DNA of 64,000 nucleotides, taken from NCBI RefSeq assembly GCF_000423665.1, contig NZ_AUIK01000008.1:186001-250000 (forward strand), read 5' to 3'. Below are positions 11,972-22,787 of this stretch, one piece after another (the first letter of the stretch is position 1; each line of letters starts with the position of its first letter). The DNA is from Solirubrobacter soli DSM 22325 (GTDB taxonomy: Bacteria > Actinomycetota > Thermoleophilia > Solirubrobacterales > Solirubrobacteraceae). A program made the translations under genes and the position numbers. The notes beneath the pieces are model-generated. The model saw nothing but the letters and a program-made list of their open reading frames with translations. It ran no database searches and had not been told where the DNA came from.

Positions 11972-13207
11972 GTGAGTCTCTCCGTGCCCGCTCCCGCGCA
12001 ACCTGGCCGCCAAGAGGTCGCGGTGGTGCGCCATCCGATCGCGGATGCGCGCAATGTTGTCGTGGGTTACGAACTGCGCTTCGGAGGCTCCGTCGATCTC
12101 GGCGACCCGGCGATGGACGCCAAGGCCACGTCCGCCCTGCTGGTCGAGGCGTTCGGCGACATCGGCCTGGAGACGCTCGCCGGCCGCCACCCCGCCTGGG
12201 TCACGATCGCCCGCAACTTCCTCGTCGAGATCGGCCCGCCGCCCGTGCGCCCCGATCGCGCCGTGCTGCAGATCAAGGCCTACAACGCCCGCGAGGACCT
12301 CCTGCAGATCCTTCAGAAGCTGGCCCGTTCCGGCTACACGATCGCGCTGGACGAGTACGAGGGTCAGCTGATCGACAACGTCGAGGAGCTCATGGGGCTC
12401 TGCTCGATCGTCCGCGTCGACGTCTCCAAGGTCCACCCCGACGACCTGCCTCGGGTCCTGCGCGTCCCGAAGCTCCAGGGCGCGATGCTCGTCGCCACCG
12501 AGGTCGGCGACCACGCCGCCTTCGACCGCTGCAAGGCGCTCGGCTTCACCTACTTCCAGGGCGAGTACTTCGCCCAGCCGCGCACCTTCAGGCACAAGGG
12601 CGTCGCCACCGCGGGCCTCGGCTCCCTGCGCCGCCTGGCCGAGCTGACCGCGGGCGACATCTCCTTCGAGGACCTCGAGCGGATCATCTCGTCGGACATC
12701 GGCCTCTCTTTGAAGCTGCTGCGGTACGTCAACAGCGCGTTCTTCGCGCTGCCCCGCACGGTCTCGTCGGTCCGCGAGGCGCTGAACATGCTCGGCGTGC
12801 GCACCGTCCGCCGCTGGGCCACGGTCATGGTCATCTCCTCCATCCCGGACGTCCCGGACGAGCTCGTCGCCCTGGGCCTGCGCCGCGCCCACATGTGCGA
12901 GATCCTCGCGGGCAGCGCGCTGCCCGAGGAGCGCGAGACGCTGTTCACGATCGGCCTGTTCTCCGTCGCCGACGCTCTGTTGAACGCCCCGATGGTCGAC
13001 GTGCTGGACTCGCTCCCCTTCACCGAGGAGATCCAGGCGGCGTTGCTGCGCCGCGAAGGCCCCAAGGGCGAGCTCCTGGCCGCCGTCGCCGCCTATGAGC
13101 GCGGCGAGTTCCCGACGCTCCCGACGACCGACTCCTCCCCGTCGCTCGCCGGCGCCTATCGCTCCGCGCTGGCCTGGGCGGACGAAGCGTCCCGCGCCGT
13201 CGCCTGA
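11972..13207 (+). CDS. EAL-HDOD two-domain signalling protein (YuxH type)
   Basis: About 411 aa from GTG 11972; GTG 11984 is an alternative. Residues ~8-200 form an EAL-like domain (VVRHPIADARNVVVGYELRFGG, IALDEYEG, VRVDVSK) in which the E-A-L signature and several metal ligands are missing. Residues ~205-400 are an HDOD domain (LAELTAGDISFEDLERIISSDIGLSLKLLRYVNSAFF, VREALNMLGVRTVRRW). This fusion is known as YuxH/CdgJ, usually catalytically inactive for c-di-GMP and used in protein-protein signalling. Divergent from hpf with 76 bp between. A regulatory, not enzymatic, role is inferred. Confidence 0.87.
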   Translation: MSLSVPAPAQPGRQEVAVVRHPIADARNVVVGYELRFGGSVDLGDPAMDAKATSALLVEAFGDIGLETLAGRHPAWVTIARNFLVEIGPPPVRPDRAVLQIKAYNAREDLLQILQKLARSGYTIALDEYEGQLIDNVEELMGLCSIVRVDVSKVHPDDLPRVLRVPKLQGAMLVATEVGDHAAFDRCKALGFTYFQGEYFAQPRTFRHKGVATAGLGSLRRLAELTAGDISFEDLERIISSDIGLSLKLLRYVNSAFFALPRTVSSVREALNMLGVRTVRRWATVMVISSIPDVPDELVALGLRRAHMCEILAGSALPEERETLFTIGLFSVADALLNAPMVDVLDSLPFTEEIQAALLRREGPKGELLAAVAAYERGEFPTLPTTDSSPSLAGAYRSALAWADEASRAVA

Positions 13208-13224
13208 CGCGCCGCGCGCCGAGA

Positions 13225-13908
13225 TCACAGCGTCCGCGCGTAGGTGATCGCCGCGACCACTCGCGTGCCCGCTTCGCTCAGCGCGCGCGCCGAGGCGTCG
13301 AGGGTGGCGCCCGTCGTGTGGACGTCGTCGACGAGGATCGCGAGCGGGGGCGGCGACCCGCGCACGCGGATCCGGAGCCGGCCCGGCTCGCGGCGCTCGC
13401 GGCGGCTCGCGCCGACCTGTCGCACCGCGCGGTCCTTGCGAACCAGGCAGTCGGCGAACGGGCGGTCCGTGCGCCGGGCCAGAGCGATCGTCAGCACCCG
13501 GGCGGGATCGAACCCGCGGGCGCGCCGCCGCGCCGGGGCCGCCGGCACGGGCACGAGCGCGACGAGCGCCGGCGTGTCCCGCAGGTCCGGCGGGAGCGTC
13601 GCGACCATCTGCGCCGCCATCAGGTCCGCGACCACCAGGGCGCCCCGGAACTTCAACGCGGCGACCAGCCTCCGGGCGACACCCGTGTAGGCCATCGGCG
13701 CCCACGAGCGACCGAACGCCGCGTGCGCCGCCGGGCAGCGCCGCCCCCGATGCTTCGGCAGCCCACAGCGCGGACACCCGCGACGCAGCCACGGCAACGC
13801 CCGCACGCACTCCGCGCACAATCGCGCGTCGGCATCCGTCAGGGCCTGCCCACACCCGACGCACCCGGGCGGGGCGAAGAGGGAGAGGAGCTCGCGCAAC
13901 GGACGCAT
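13225..13908 (-). CDS. ComF-family phosphoribosyltransferase-like protein
   Basis: 227 aa from ATG 13908. An N-terminal zinc ribbon with four CxxC-type pairs (PPGCVGCGQAL, CAECVRAL, CPRCGLPKHRGRRC) is followed by a type I phosphoribosyltransferase domain with VALVPVPAAPARRRARGFDPA and the PRPP loop ILVDDVHTTGATLD. ComF(C)/GntX proteins are associated with DNA uptake and processing of incoming strands. No other competence genes are seen here. It is in the conserved position upstream of hpf and secA, with an EAL-HDOD gene inserted on the other strand. Confidence 0.9.
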   Translation of the reverse strand: MRPLRELLSLFAPPGCVGCGQALTDADARLCAECVRALPWLRRGCPRCGLPKHRGRRCPAAHAAFGRSWAPMAYTGVARRLVAALKFRGALVVADLMAAQMVATLPPDLRDTPALVALVPVPAAPARRRARGFDPARVLTIALARRTDRPFADCLVRKDRAVRQVGASRRERREPGRLRIRVRGSPPPLAILVDDVHTTGATLDASARALSEAGTRVVAAITYARTL

Positions 13909-13971
13909 CGCCCGGCATCGTCGCGCAGGGGCCTGCAACGAGTCAGCACGCGATTGCCACAATCCTGCGAC

Positions 13972-14814
13972 GTGATCGCAACAATTCCGCTCGCAACCGC
14001 GGTGCCGGTCGATGCCGGGTGGACATTCGCGCCCATCGTGCTGCTCGCGTTGGCCTCCTATCTCGCGATCTACGTGTGGCGGTGGCGGATCTCGCGGGCG
14101 GAGGGCGGCGCGCGGGCGGCGCCGGTCGGCAAGCTCGTCCTCTGGATCACGGGGATCGGCTGCCTGTTCATCGCGCTGGTCTCGCCGATCGACGCGCTCG
14201 GCGAGCAGCTGGCGTCGATGCACATGGTGCAGCACCTGCTGATCGCCGACCTGGCGCCGATCTGCCTCACGCTGGCGCTCACGAAGCACATCCTGCGGCC
14301 GGCCACGCGGCGGATCCAGTGGATCGAGCGGGCGGCCGGCCCCTTCGGGCACCCCGCGTTCGGCGTCGTCGCCTACGTCGCGGCGATGTGGATCTGGCAC
14401 ATCCCCGCGATGTACCAGGCCGCGCTCGAGCACCCGTACATCCACGTGCTCGAGCACCTGAGCTTCGCGGCGGCGGGGCTCCTGTACTGGTGGCATCTGC
14501 TGAGCCCGATCCGCAGCCGGATGCGCCTCGGCGGCCTCGGACCGGTGCTCTACATGGCCTCGACGAAGATCCTCGTCGGCTTCCTCGGCATCCTGCTCGC
14601 GTTCTCGCCGGACGTCCTCTACCACTTCTATGAGGTCGGCTCCAACAGCACCCGCTGGGGTCTGAGCCCGCTCGACGACCAGCGCGTCGCGGGCCTGATC
14701 ATGGCGCTCGAGCAGTCGATCGTGATGGGCATCGCGCTCGCCTACCTCTTCGTCCGCATGCTCGCGGAGTCCGAGGAGGAAGAGCAGCGCGCCGAGCGCT
14801 ACGGCGCGGTGTAG
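13972..14814 (+). CDS. CtaG-like cytochrome c oxidase assembly membrane protein (caa3_CtaG)
   Basis: 280 aa from GTG 13972. It has about seven transmembrane helices and conserved His-rich stretches typical of the caa3_CtaG family: SMHMVQHLLIADLAP, AAMWIWHIPAMYQAALEH and HVLEHLSFAAAGLLYWWHL. B. subtilis CtaG is needed for caa3 oxidase maturation, probably in copper delivery. No oxidase subunit genes are in the window. It converges on the phosphatidyltransferase gene and overlaps it by 16 bp at the 3' ends. Confidence 0.87.
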   Translation: MIATIPLATAVPVDAGWTFAPIVLLALASYLAIYVWRWRISRAEGGARAAPVGKLVLWITGIGCLFIALVSPIDALGEQLASMHMVQHLLIADLAPICLTLALTKHILRPATRRIQWIERAAGPFGHPAFGVVAYVAAMWIWHIPAMYQAALEHPYIHVLEHLSFAAAGLLYWWHLLSPIRSRMRLGGLGPVLYMASTKILVGFLGILLAFSPDVLYHFYEVGSNSTRWGLSPLDDQRVAGLIMALEQSIVMGIALAYLFVRMLAESEEEEQRAERYGAV

Positions 14815-15449
14815 GGCTCGCGGGCCGCGAGCACCCGCAGGTTGCCGAGCGCCCGCGCGACGAGGGCGAGCACCATCACGCCCGCGCCGCTCAACGCGAC
14901 GACGTCGAGCAGCGTGAGCCCGAGGAGCGAGACCTCGACGCCGCAGCCGACGACGACGAGCAGCGCCATCAGCCCGATGCGCGCCTCGGTCGGCCCGAGC
15001 CGCCCGTAGCCGAGCGAGAACCGCCCGAGCGCCTGCGTCTCCAGGTACGAGTTGATCGACAGGGCCAGGTACGCCACCACCAGAACGAGGCCGGCCGCGA
15101 GGTGCATCGAAGACGACAGCCCGAGCCCGAGCCCGATCAGCGCGGTCGCGAACGCGTCCGCGAGATGGTCGAGGTAGTAGCCGTAGCGCGGCCGCTCGGC
15201 GCGCCGGACCCGCGCCAGCGTGCCGTCCAGCGAGTCGCCGAACCAGTGCACGACGAGCAGCCCGGCGGCGACGAAGAACGCTCCGGACCAGGCCGCGACG
15301 AGGAACGCGACCGCCGCGAGCAGCGCGAGCACGGTCAGATGATCGGGCCGGACGAACGCGGGCAGCCGCCGCGCGATCAGCCCCAAGAGCTTCTGTTCAG
15401 GGCGAGCGAGCAGGAACGTCTTCTCTCGCTCCGCGGTGACGCCGGACAT
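14799..15449 (-). CDS. CDP-alcohol phosphatidyltransferase family membrane protein
   Basis: 216 aa. ATG 15449 is chosen because AGGAGG lies 7 nt before it; an ATG 33 nt further up has no such site. The family signature is complete: DSLDGTLAR, nine residues, then GYYLDHLAD, giving the D-x2-DG-x2-AR...G-x3-D-x3-D metal site. Six hydrophobic helices surround it. The family makes phosphatidylglycerol-P, PI-P, PS or related lipids from CDP-diacylglycerol; the acceptor alcohol cannot be told from sequence. Its 5' region carries paired dyads shared with the divergent phzF-like gene. Confidence 0.88.
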   Translation of the reverse strand: MSGVTAEREKTFLLARPEQKLLGLIARRLPAFVRPDHLTVLALLAAVAFLVAAWSGAFFVAAGLLVVHWFGDSLDGTLARVRRAERPRYGYYLDHLADAFATALIGLGLGLSSSMHLAAGLVLVVAYLALSINSYLETQALGRFSLGYGRLGPTEARIGLMALLVVVGCGVEVSLLGLTLLDVVALSGAGVMVLALVARALGNLRVLAAREPYTAP

Positions 15450-15464
15450 GGTGTGACCTCCTTG

Positions 15465-15510
15465 TTGACCATCGTTCAACAAGAGTACACCCGTATTGAC
15501 CGACGGTTAC
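15465..15510. promoter_or_regulatory. Two TTGACC-centred imperfect dyads between divergent genes
   Basis: TTGACC at 15465-15470 with GTTCAA at 15474-15479, and TTGACC at 15496-15501 with GGTTAC at 15505-15510. Both have 3-nt spacers and their starts are 31 bp apart, about three helical turns. This resembles a tandem operator for a TetR-like dimeric regulator, or overlapping -35 boxes. No regulator gene is adjacent. Confidence 0.35.
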
Positions 15511-15515
15511 CATCG

Positions 15516-16352
15516 ATGCCAATGACCGCGATCCTGCGCTACAGCGCCTTCACCGACACCCCGGACGGCGGCAACCCCGCCGGCGTCGTGCTCGACGCTT
15601 CGGCCCTCTCCGACGCGGACATGCAGCGGATCGCGGCGGAGGTCGGCTACAGCGAGTCCGCGTTCGTCACCACCCGCGACGACGGCGCGTACGACGTGCG
15701 CTACTTCAGCCCGGAGATGGAGGTGCCGTTCTGTGGGCACGCGACGATCGCCACCGCGGTCGCGCTGGCCGAGCGCGACGGCGCCGGGCCGCTGACCTTC
15801 CACACGCAGGCGGGAACCGTCCCGGTGGCGACGCAGGGCGAGAGCGGCTCCGTCACGGCGACGCTCACGAGCGTCGCGCCCCATGTCGAGGACGCGCCCG
15901 CCGAACTGCTGCAAGCCGCCCTCACGGCCCTCGACTGGAGCGAGGACGACCTCGACCCGAAGCTCCCGCCGAAGGTCTCGTACGCCGGGGCCCGCCACCT
16001 GATCCTGGCGGCGGACACCCGCGAGCGACTGAGCCGGCTCGACTACGACTTCGACGCTCTCAAGGCGATCATGCAGCAGCACGACCTCGTCACGGTCGAC
16101 CTCGTCCACAGGGAGGACGAGACCACGTTCCACGCCCGCAACCCGTTCCCGGTCGGCGGCGTCGTCGAGGACCCCGCGACCGGCGCGGCCGCGGCGGCCT
16201 TCGGCGCCTACCTCAGAAGCGAACGGCTGATCACGCCGCCGGCGACGATCACCGTCCACCAGGGCGTCGACATGGGCCGTCCGAGCCTGCTGACCATCAC
16301 GATCGACGACCAGCCCGAGATCCGCGTCAGCGGTCGCGCGGTGGCGATGTAA
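15516..16352 (+). CDS. PhzF-family isomerase/epimerase-like protein
   Basis: 278 aa from ATG 15516 (MPMTAILRYSAF); ATG 15522 is equally possible. The family fold, two diaminopimelate-epimerase-like halves, is shown by FTDTPDGGNPAGVVL, the catalytic-Glu motif GYSESAFV (E47), FCGHATIATAVAL and EDPATGAAAAAFGAYL. PhzF isomerises trans-2,3-dihydro-3-hydroxyanthranilate in phenazine synthesis, but most homologues have other or unknown substrates. No phenazine genes are present, so only the family is assigned. Its end overlaps the convergent ahcY-like gene by 26 bp. Confidence 0.88.
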   Translation: MPMTAILRYSAFTDTPDGGNPAGVVLDASALSDADMQRIAAEVGYSESAFVTTRDDGAYDVRYFSPEMEVPFCGHATIATAVALAERDGAGPLTFHTQAGTVPVATQGESGSVTATLTSVAPHVEDAPAELLQAALTALDWSEDDLDPKLPPKVSYAGARHLILAADTRERLSRLDYDFDALKAIMQQHDLVTVDLVHREDETTFHARNPFPVGGVVEDPATGAAAAAFGAYLRSERLITPPATITVHQGVDMGRPSLLTITIDDQPEIRVSGRAVAM

Positions 16353-17541
16353 GCGTCAGGTACTCCGCCTGGGCGTCGGTCAGCGTGTCGATCCCGACGT
16401 CCAGCGCGGCGAGCTTGAGCGCCGCGACCTCGCGCTCGATCGCGTCGGGCACCTGATGCACGCCCGGCGCCCACGTGCCGGTCACCAGAGCCTCGGCCGC
16501 CAGAGCCTGCAACGCGAACGACACGTCCATCACGGCCGCCGGATGCCCCTCGGCCGCGGCGAGGTTCACGACCCGGCCTCCGGCCACCAGGTGCAACGAA
16601 CGGTCGCCGAACGTAAAGCGCTCGACCAGCGGCAGGATCTGCGACGACCCCGAGGACTCGGCGCGCAGCTCCGGCAGCGAGATCTCGATGTCGAACTGGC
16701 CGGCGTTGGCCAGCAGCGCGCCGTCCTTCATCCGGTAGAAGTGCTCGCCCCGCAGCACGTCGGGGACGCCGGTGACGGTGATGAAGATGTCGCCCAGCGA
16801 CGCCGCCTGGACCGCCGGCATCACCGCGAACCCCTCCATGCGCGCCTCCAGGGCCCGCAGCGGATCGACCTCGCAGACGATCACCGACGCGCCGAACCCG
16901 GCCGCCCGCAGCGCGACACCGCGTCCCGTCCAGCCGTAGCCGAGGACCACGACGGTCTGGCCGGCGAGCAGCACGTTGGTCGCCCGGACGATCCCGTCCA
17001 GGACGGACTGGCCCGCTCCGAAGCGGTCGTTGAACGCCCGCTCGGCGCGTGCCTCGTTGACCGCGATCACGGGGACCTTCAACCCGCCCTCGGCCTCCAG
17101 CGCCCGCAGGCGCACGAGCCCGGTCGTGGTCTCCTCGGTCCCGCCGAGCATCGCGCCCAGCAGGTCCGGCCGCGCCAGGTGCAGCGCGCCCAGGAGGTCC
17201 GCGCCGTCGTCCAAGGTGATCCGCGGCGCCCGCGCGACGACCGAGGCCACGCCGTCGGCCCACTCGTCCGGCCCGCCCGCGTGCACCTCGGCCTCGCCCG
17301 CGAGCGCCAGGGCGACGTCCTGCTGTGTGGCGAACGGGTTCGACGCGCACAACGCGACGTCCGCCCCACCCGCCTGCAAGGTGCGCACCAGCACCGCCGT
17401 CTCCGACGTCACATGCAGGCACGCACCGACGACGACGCCCGCGAGCGGCTGCTCGCGGGCGAAGCGTTCGCGGATCGACCGCAGGACGGGCATCTGCCCG
17501 TCCGCCCAGTCGATCCTCGAATAGTTAGCTCCTGTGGACAT
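16327..17541 (-). CDS. Archaeal-type adenosylhomocysteinase-like protein, probably altered in activity
   Basis: 404 aa from ATG 17541, which is followed by MSTGANYSRIDWADGQMPVL. The length and the lack of the C-terminal KxxHYRY tail match short archaeal/Thermotoga-type SAH hydrolases. Conserved features are CLHVTSETAV (His43), TLDDGAD, TEETTTG, the NAD-binding GYGWTGRG and EGHP (His333). However, the segment carrying the catalytic Lys and Asp reads VNEARAERAFND, putting Glu167 where Lys is expected and Asn171 for Asp. The usual His of the GHFD motif is Gln282. It is 41 nt downstream of the canonical ahcY on the same strand. It could be a regulatory pseudoenzyme or act on another ribosyl-homocysteine compound. 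Confidence 0.85.
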   Translation of the reverse strand: MSTGANYSRIDWADGQMPVLRSIRERFAREQPLAGVVVGACLHVTSETAVLVRTLQAGGADVALCASNPFATQQDVALALAGEAEVHAGGPDEWADGVASVVARAPRITLDDGADLLGALHLARPDLLGAMLGGTEETTTGLVRLRALEAEGGLKVPVIAVNEARAERAFNDRFGAGQSVLDGIVRATNVLLAGQTVVVLGYGWTGRGVALRAAGFGASVIVCEVDPLRALEARMEGFAVMPAVQAASLGDIFITVTGVPDVLRGEHFYRMKDGALLANAGQFDIEISLPELRAESSGSSQILPLVERFTFGDRSLHLVAGGRVVNLAAAEGHPAAVMDVSFALQALAAEALVTGTWAPGVHQVPDAIEREVAALKLAALDVGIDTLTDAQAEYLTLTSPPRDR

Positions 17542-17582
17542 CCAGTCCACGATTCGACGGAACCATCCAGGTTCCGATGGGG

Positions 17583-19000
<1,418 letters not shown>

Positions 19001-19004
<4 letters not shown>

Positions 19005-19387
19005 GCGGTCTCCAGGGAGGGGGTGGAATTGCGGGCCGCCAGCGCGGCGAGCAGCCGCTGGTGCTTGTCCTGCTCGAAGCGCAGCCAGTCGGACGTCGGA
19101 ACGTCCGCGGGCGGGGTCGCTTCGGCGGACAGCCAGGCGTCGGTCGCCTCGCGCAGATCGCCGTCGCGGCTCAGCCGCAGGGCGAAGGCGAGGTCGGACA
19201 GACCGATGTCGTGCTCGTCCAGCAGCTCGCGCAACGTGCGCAGGCGCTGGAGCTCTGCCGGGCCGTACAGCCGGTAACCCGCCGACGAGCGTGCGGGCTC
19301 GACGAGCCCAACGCGCTCCACGTACCGCAACATGCGCGGGCTCCAGCCCGTGGTAGCAGCAGCCTCGTGGATCGTCAGCGCGTCCAT
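19001..19387 (-). CDS. MerR-family transcriptional regulator, coupled to ahcY
   Basis: 128 aa. The N-terminal MerR HTH is clear ([49 protein letters not shown], residues ~4-52), followed by a helical segment. The C-terminal part is short and without Cys, so metal sensing is unlikely. The ATGA overlap with ahcY indicates co-translation, and a role in controlling the activated methyl cycle is inferred. Its own start lies 13 nt inside the 3' end of the upstream GGDEF gene. Confidence 0.9.
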
Positions 19388-21108
19388 CTGTCGCCAGTGT
19401 AGCGCGACCCTGACACAGTTGTGTCAAGGTTGGCCACGATGGCGCTCAGATCCGGATCGTGCGCTCCACAGCATGCCGCGATGATGCGCGCGGCGAGCGG
19501 GATCTCCTCGCCGCGCAGTCCGTCCGGGAACCCACTGCCGTCGTAGCGCTCATGCGCCGAGCGGACGATCCGCGCGACCGGGCGCATGCTGTCCGCGGCG
19601 GCCAGGATCCGCTCGCCGACGACCGGGTGCAGCCGCTCCAGGTCCGCGGCGCCGGCGGGCACCGCGATCATCCCGACGTCGCGCAGCTCGGCCGCGCGCA
19701 CCAGCACGTCGATCTCCTCGCCCCTGAGCCCGAGCGCGCGACCGACTTCGGCGGCGAGCGCCGGCACGTCATCCGCGCGCCGCCCACGCTCGGCCAGCAC
19801 CTGCACGAGCACGTCGCGGGTCTGCCCGCCCGGGCCACCGCGGCGCCGGCGCTTGCGCGCGTACATGCGCTCATCCGCAAGCTTCAGAGCAGCCGTCGCG
19901 TCGGCGGCCTCCTCCGGCAGGACGACGAGACCGAACGAGGCGCTGATGCTGAAGCCGTCGCCGTGCTCGCTCAGCGCGTCGACGGCGCCGCGGACCGCGG
20001 GCGCGTCCTCGTCCAGCGCGCCCCGCAGCACCACGCAGAACTCGTCGCCGCCGAGCCGGTAGCCGCCGAGCTTCGGGGCCAGGCGCTGCAACAGCGCGTC
20101 GCCCGCCGCATGGCCGAACGCGTCGTTGTACTCCTTGAAGCCGTCGAGATCGAAGAACGCGAGCGTGTGCGGCGCCCCGGTCGCGAACGCGCGCGCCAGG
20201 TCGCGCTCGAGCGCGCGCCGGTTCGGCAAGCCGGTCAGCTTGTCGGTGATCGAGTCCTCGCGCGTGCGGCGGATCAGCGTCTGGTTGTCGACCAGCAGCA
20301 GCGTCGTGCGCAGCAGGCCGACGACGATCGTGCCGCCGGCGAGGAAGATCGTCAGCGGGCTCCCGTCGGTGAGCGCCGCGTGCATCAACAGCACGAGGGC
20401 GAGCGCGCCGCCGGCGATCGACACGACCGCCGAGGCGAGTGGGCTGGCGGGCCGGGCGCGGGCGGTCGCGGGATGGAACGCCGCGTAGCAGACGAGCAGG
20501 AAGGCGATCACCCAGCCGGCGAGCATCGCCGGCGTCGGGACGGCCAAGCGGACCATGAACAGGTCGAGCGTGACGATGATCGCCTCGCCGGCCGCCATCA
20601 CCCACCACGCGCGCGCCGGACGCCAGCCGCTGAGCGCGAACGCGAACACGAACGTGGTGACGAGCGTCGCGTCGCCCGCGAGCGCCGTCGCGGGAACGCG
20701 CAAGCCGCTCCCCGCGAAGGCGGTCGTGACGAAGGTCGTGAGCGTCGCGGCGGCCGCCAAGCCCGCGATCACCCCGTCGAGCGCCAGCGTGGCGCGCCAG
20801 CGCGTCCGGGCGTGGTTGGCCACGAGGCACACCAGGCCGGCGTGCGCGAAGACGTAGGAGACCAGGTAGAACGCGTCGAGCTCGTAGGGGTTCAAGTCGC
20901 CGATCGCCCACGCCGCGTTGGCGCAGATCAGCAGCCACCAGGCGAGGCGGGCGTCCTGGCGGCGCAGGGTGTGGATCACCATCGCGGCGAGCGCGGTGAA
21001 CTGGATCGCGTTGCGGAACGCCGGATCGCCCGTGACGGCATAGGCGGCCACGGCGGCGAAGAGCAGGGCGAAGAGCGCATGCGGCAGCAAGGCGGCGCGA
21101 CGGATCAC
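19375..21108 (-). CDS. Membrane GGDEF diguanylate cyclase with degenerate HD-GYP-like domain
   Basis: 577 aa. Residues 1-~265 form about eight transmembrane helices. A GGDEF domain follows at ~280-425 ([36 protein letters not shown], intact RLGGDEF), so c-di-GMP synthesis is plausible; the RxxD inhibitory site is not seen. The last ~145 residues resemble HD-GYP ([34 protein letters not shown]). The metal-binding HD dyad is replaced (AELRDVGM instead of HDIGK) and HHE is AHE, so phosphodiesterase activity is doubtful. Its stop lies inside merR, suggesting one transcript with merR-ahcY. Confidence 0.88.
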   Translation of the reverse strand: MIRRAALLPHALFALLFAAVAAYAVTGDPAFRNAIQFTALAAMVIHTLRRQDARLAWWLLICANAAWAIGDLNPYELDAFYLVSYVFAHAGLVCLVANHARTRWRATLALDGVIAGLAAAATLTTFVTTAFAGSGLRVPATALAGDATLVTTFVFAFALSGWRPARAWWVMAAGEAIIVTLDLFMVRLAVPTPAMLAGWVIAFLLVCYAAFHPATARARPASPLASAVVSIAGGALALVLLMHAALTDGSPLTIFLAGGTIVVGLLRTTLLLVDNQTLIRRTREDSITDKLTGLPNRRALERDLARAFATGAPHTLAFFDLDGFKEYNDAFGHAAGDALLQRLAPKLGGYRLGGDEFCVVLRGALDEDAPAVRGAVDALSEHGDGFSISASFGLVVLPEEAADATAALKLADERMYARKRRRRGGPGGQTRDVLVQVLAERGRRADDVPALAAEVGRALGLRGEEIDVLVRAAELRDVGMIAVPAGAADLERLHPVVGERILAAADSMRPVARIVRSAHERYDGSGFPDGLRGEEIPLAARIIAACCGAHDPDLSAIVANLDTTVSGSRYTGDRWTR

Positions 21109-21173
21109 TTCCCCCCGCAGTCGGCGCCGCGATCCGGATCTTTAGCCGGGCCGTCAGATACCGTGCGGCTCCT

Positions 21174-22787
21174 ATGTCCACGGGTGCGCAGGTCATCGTC
21201 GGAGAGCTCGAGCGGGCGGGGGTGGAGGTGTGCTTCGGGCTCCCGGGCGTCCACAACCTCGCGTTGTGGGAGGAGCTGCGCTCGTCCTCGATCCGCCTCG
21301 TGGGCGTGCGGCACGAGCAGGCCGCGGCGTACGCGGCGGACGGGTACGCGCGCGCCACCGGCCGCCTCGGCGTGGCGCTGACGACGACCGGCCCCGGCGC
21401 CGCCAACACGCTCGGCGCGGTCGGCGAGGCGTGGGCGTCGCGCTCGCCGATCCTGGTGATCGCGACCGACATCCCGTCGGGTCTGCGGCGGCCGGGCGAG
21501 TACCGCGGCGTCCTGCACGAGACCTCCGGCCAGTCGGAGATGTTCGCGCCGGTCGTGAAGTCGGTGCACCTCGGCCTGTCGGCGGACGCGGTCGCGGACG
21601 CCGCTCTGCAGGCCGTCGCCTCCGCGGTGGAGGCGCCGACGCGGCCGGTGTACCTGGAGATCGCGACCGATCTGCTGGCGGCCGAGGTGGGCGCGCCCGG
21701 CGGGCTCGCGCCGGCGTCGTCGACCGCGTTCTCGCCGCGCTCGTCGGACCTGGCCGCGGCGATCTCGGCGCTCAACGACGCGCAGCGGCCCCTGCTGTGG
21801 GTGGGTGGAGGGGCGCGCGACGCCGCCGACGCGGTCGCCGAGCTCGCCGAGCGTCTCGGCGCGCCCGTGCTGACGACCTACGGCGCGGCGGGCGTTCTGC
21901 CGCCCGGTCATCCCTCCGCGGTCGGCCTGCCGCCGCACGCGCCCGCGGCGGGCGCGCTGTGGGACGAGGCCGACGTCATCGTCGCGATCGGCTCCGACCT
22001 CGACGGCGTCCAGACCCAGAACTTCGCCCAGCCGCAGCCCGACACGCTGATCGCGGTCTCGCTGGAGCCGATCGTCAACTACCGGGCCGACGTCCACCTC
22101 GCCGGCGACGCGGGTGAGGTCACGGCGGCGCTGGCCGCGGGCATCCGCCCGCGCGACATCGACGACCTCGCCGCCCGCCTCGCCGAGGTCCGCGCCGAGG
22201 CCTGCGGCGCGCTCGACGCCACCGCCCTGCGCTTCCTCGACGCGATCCACTTCGCCGTCCCCGCCGACGGCGTTCTGGTGGTCGACATGTGCATCCCGGG
22301 CTACTGGCTCGCCGGCTTCCACACTCCCGCCACCCCGCGCCGCCTGCAGGTCCCGCTCGGGTGGGGAACGCTCGGCTACGCGTTCCCGGCCGCGCTCGGC
22401 GCCGCCCTCGCGGGCACCGGCCCGGTGGTCTCGGTGTCCGGCGACGGCGGCTTCCTCTTCGCGTGCGGCGAGCTCGCCACGATGGCGCAGGAGAAGATCC
22501 CCTTGACCGCGGTGATCGTCGACGACGGCGGCTACGGCATGCTCCGCTACGACCAGCAGAAGGCGGGCGACGAGACCTACGGCGTCGACCTCCACACGCC
22601 CGACTTCGAAGCCATGGCCGCCGCCTTCGGCCTCGCGGCCGAGACCGTGGACGGCCTCGACGACGCCTTCGGCGAAGCCCTCGCCCGCCACACGGCCGAC
22701 CCGACCCCGTCCGTCCTGGTCGCCCGCACCCCCACCCCGCTCGTCCCGCCGCCCAACACCTCCCCGAACTGGTACCGCCGAACCTAA
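21174..22787 (+). CDS. Thiamine diphosphate-dependent enzyme of the acetolactate synthase/benzoylformate decarboxylase superfamily
   Basis: 537 aa. Three-domain ThDP architecture: an N-terminal PYR domain with the catalytic Glu (RHEQAAAYAADGYAR, E48) and TTTGPGAANTL; a central domain (LWVGGGARDAADAVAELAERLGAPVLTT); and a C-terminal PP domain with the GDG motif (SGDGGFLFACGELATM) closed by VDDGGYG. It resembles IlvB-like large subunits, but no ilvN small subunit is adjacent and Asp replaces the usual Asn of the motif, as in several decarboxylase-like members. The substrate is not assignable. It is divergent from the GGDEF gene by 65 bp. Its stop codon lies inside a hairpin. Confidence 0.87.
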   Translation: MSTGAQVIVGELERAGVEVCFGLPGVHNLALWEELRSSSIRLVGVRHEQAAAYAADGYARATGRLGVALTTTGPGAANTLGAVGEAWASRSPILVIATDIPSGLRRPGEYRGVLHETSGQSEMFAPVVKSVHLGLSADAVADAALQAVASAVEAPTRPVYLEIATDLLAAEVGAPGGLAPASSTAFSPRSSDLAAAISALNDAQRPLLWVGGGARDAADAVAELAERLGAPVLTTYGAAGVLPPGHPSAVGLPPHAPAAGALWDEADVIVAIGSDLDGVQTQNFAQPQPDTLIAVSLEPIVNYRADVHLAGDAGEVTAALAAGIRPRDIDDLAARLAEVRAEACGALDATALRFLDAIHFAVPADGVLVVDMCIPGYWLAGFHTPATPRRLQVPLGWGTLGYAFPAALGAALAGTGPVVSVSGDGGFLFACGELATMAQEKIPLTAVIVDDGGYGMLRYDQQKAGDETYGVDLHTPDFEAMAAAFGLAAETVDGLDDAFGEALARHTADPTPSVLVARTPTPLVPPPNTSPNWYRRT

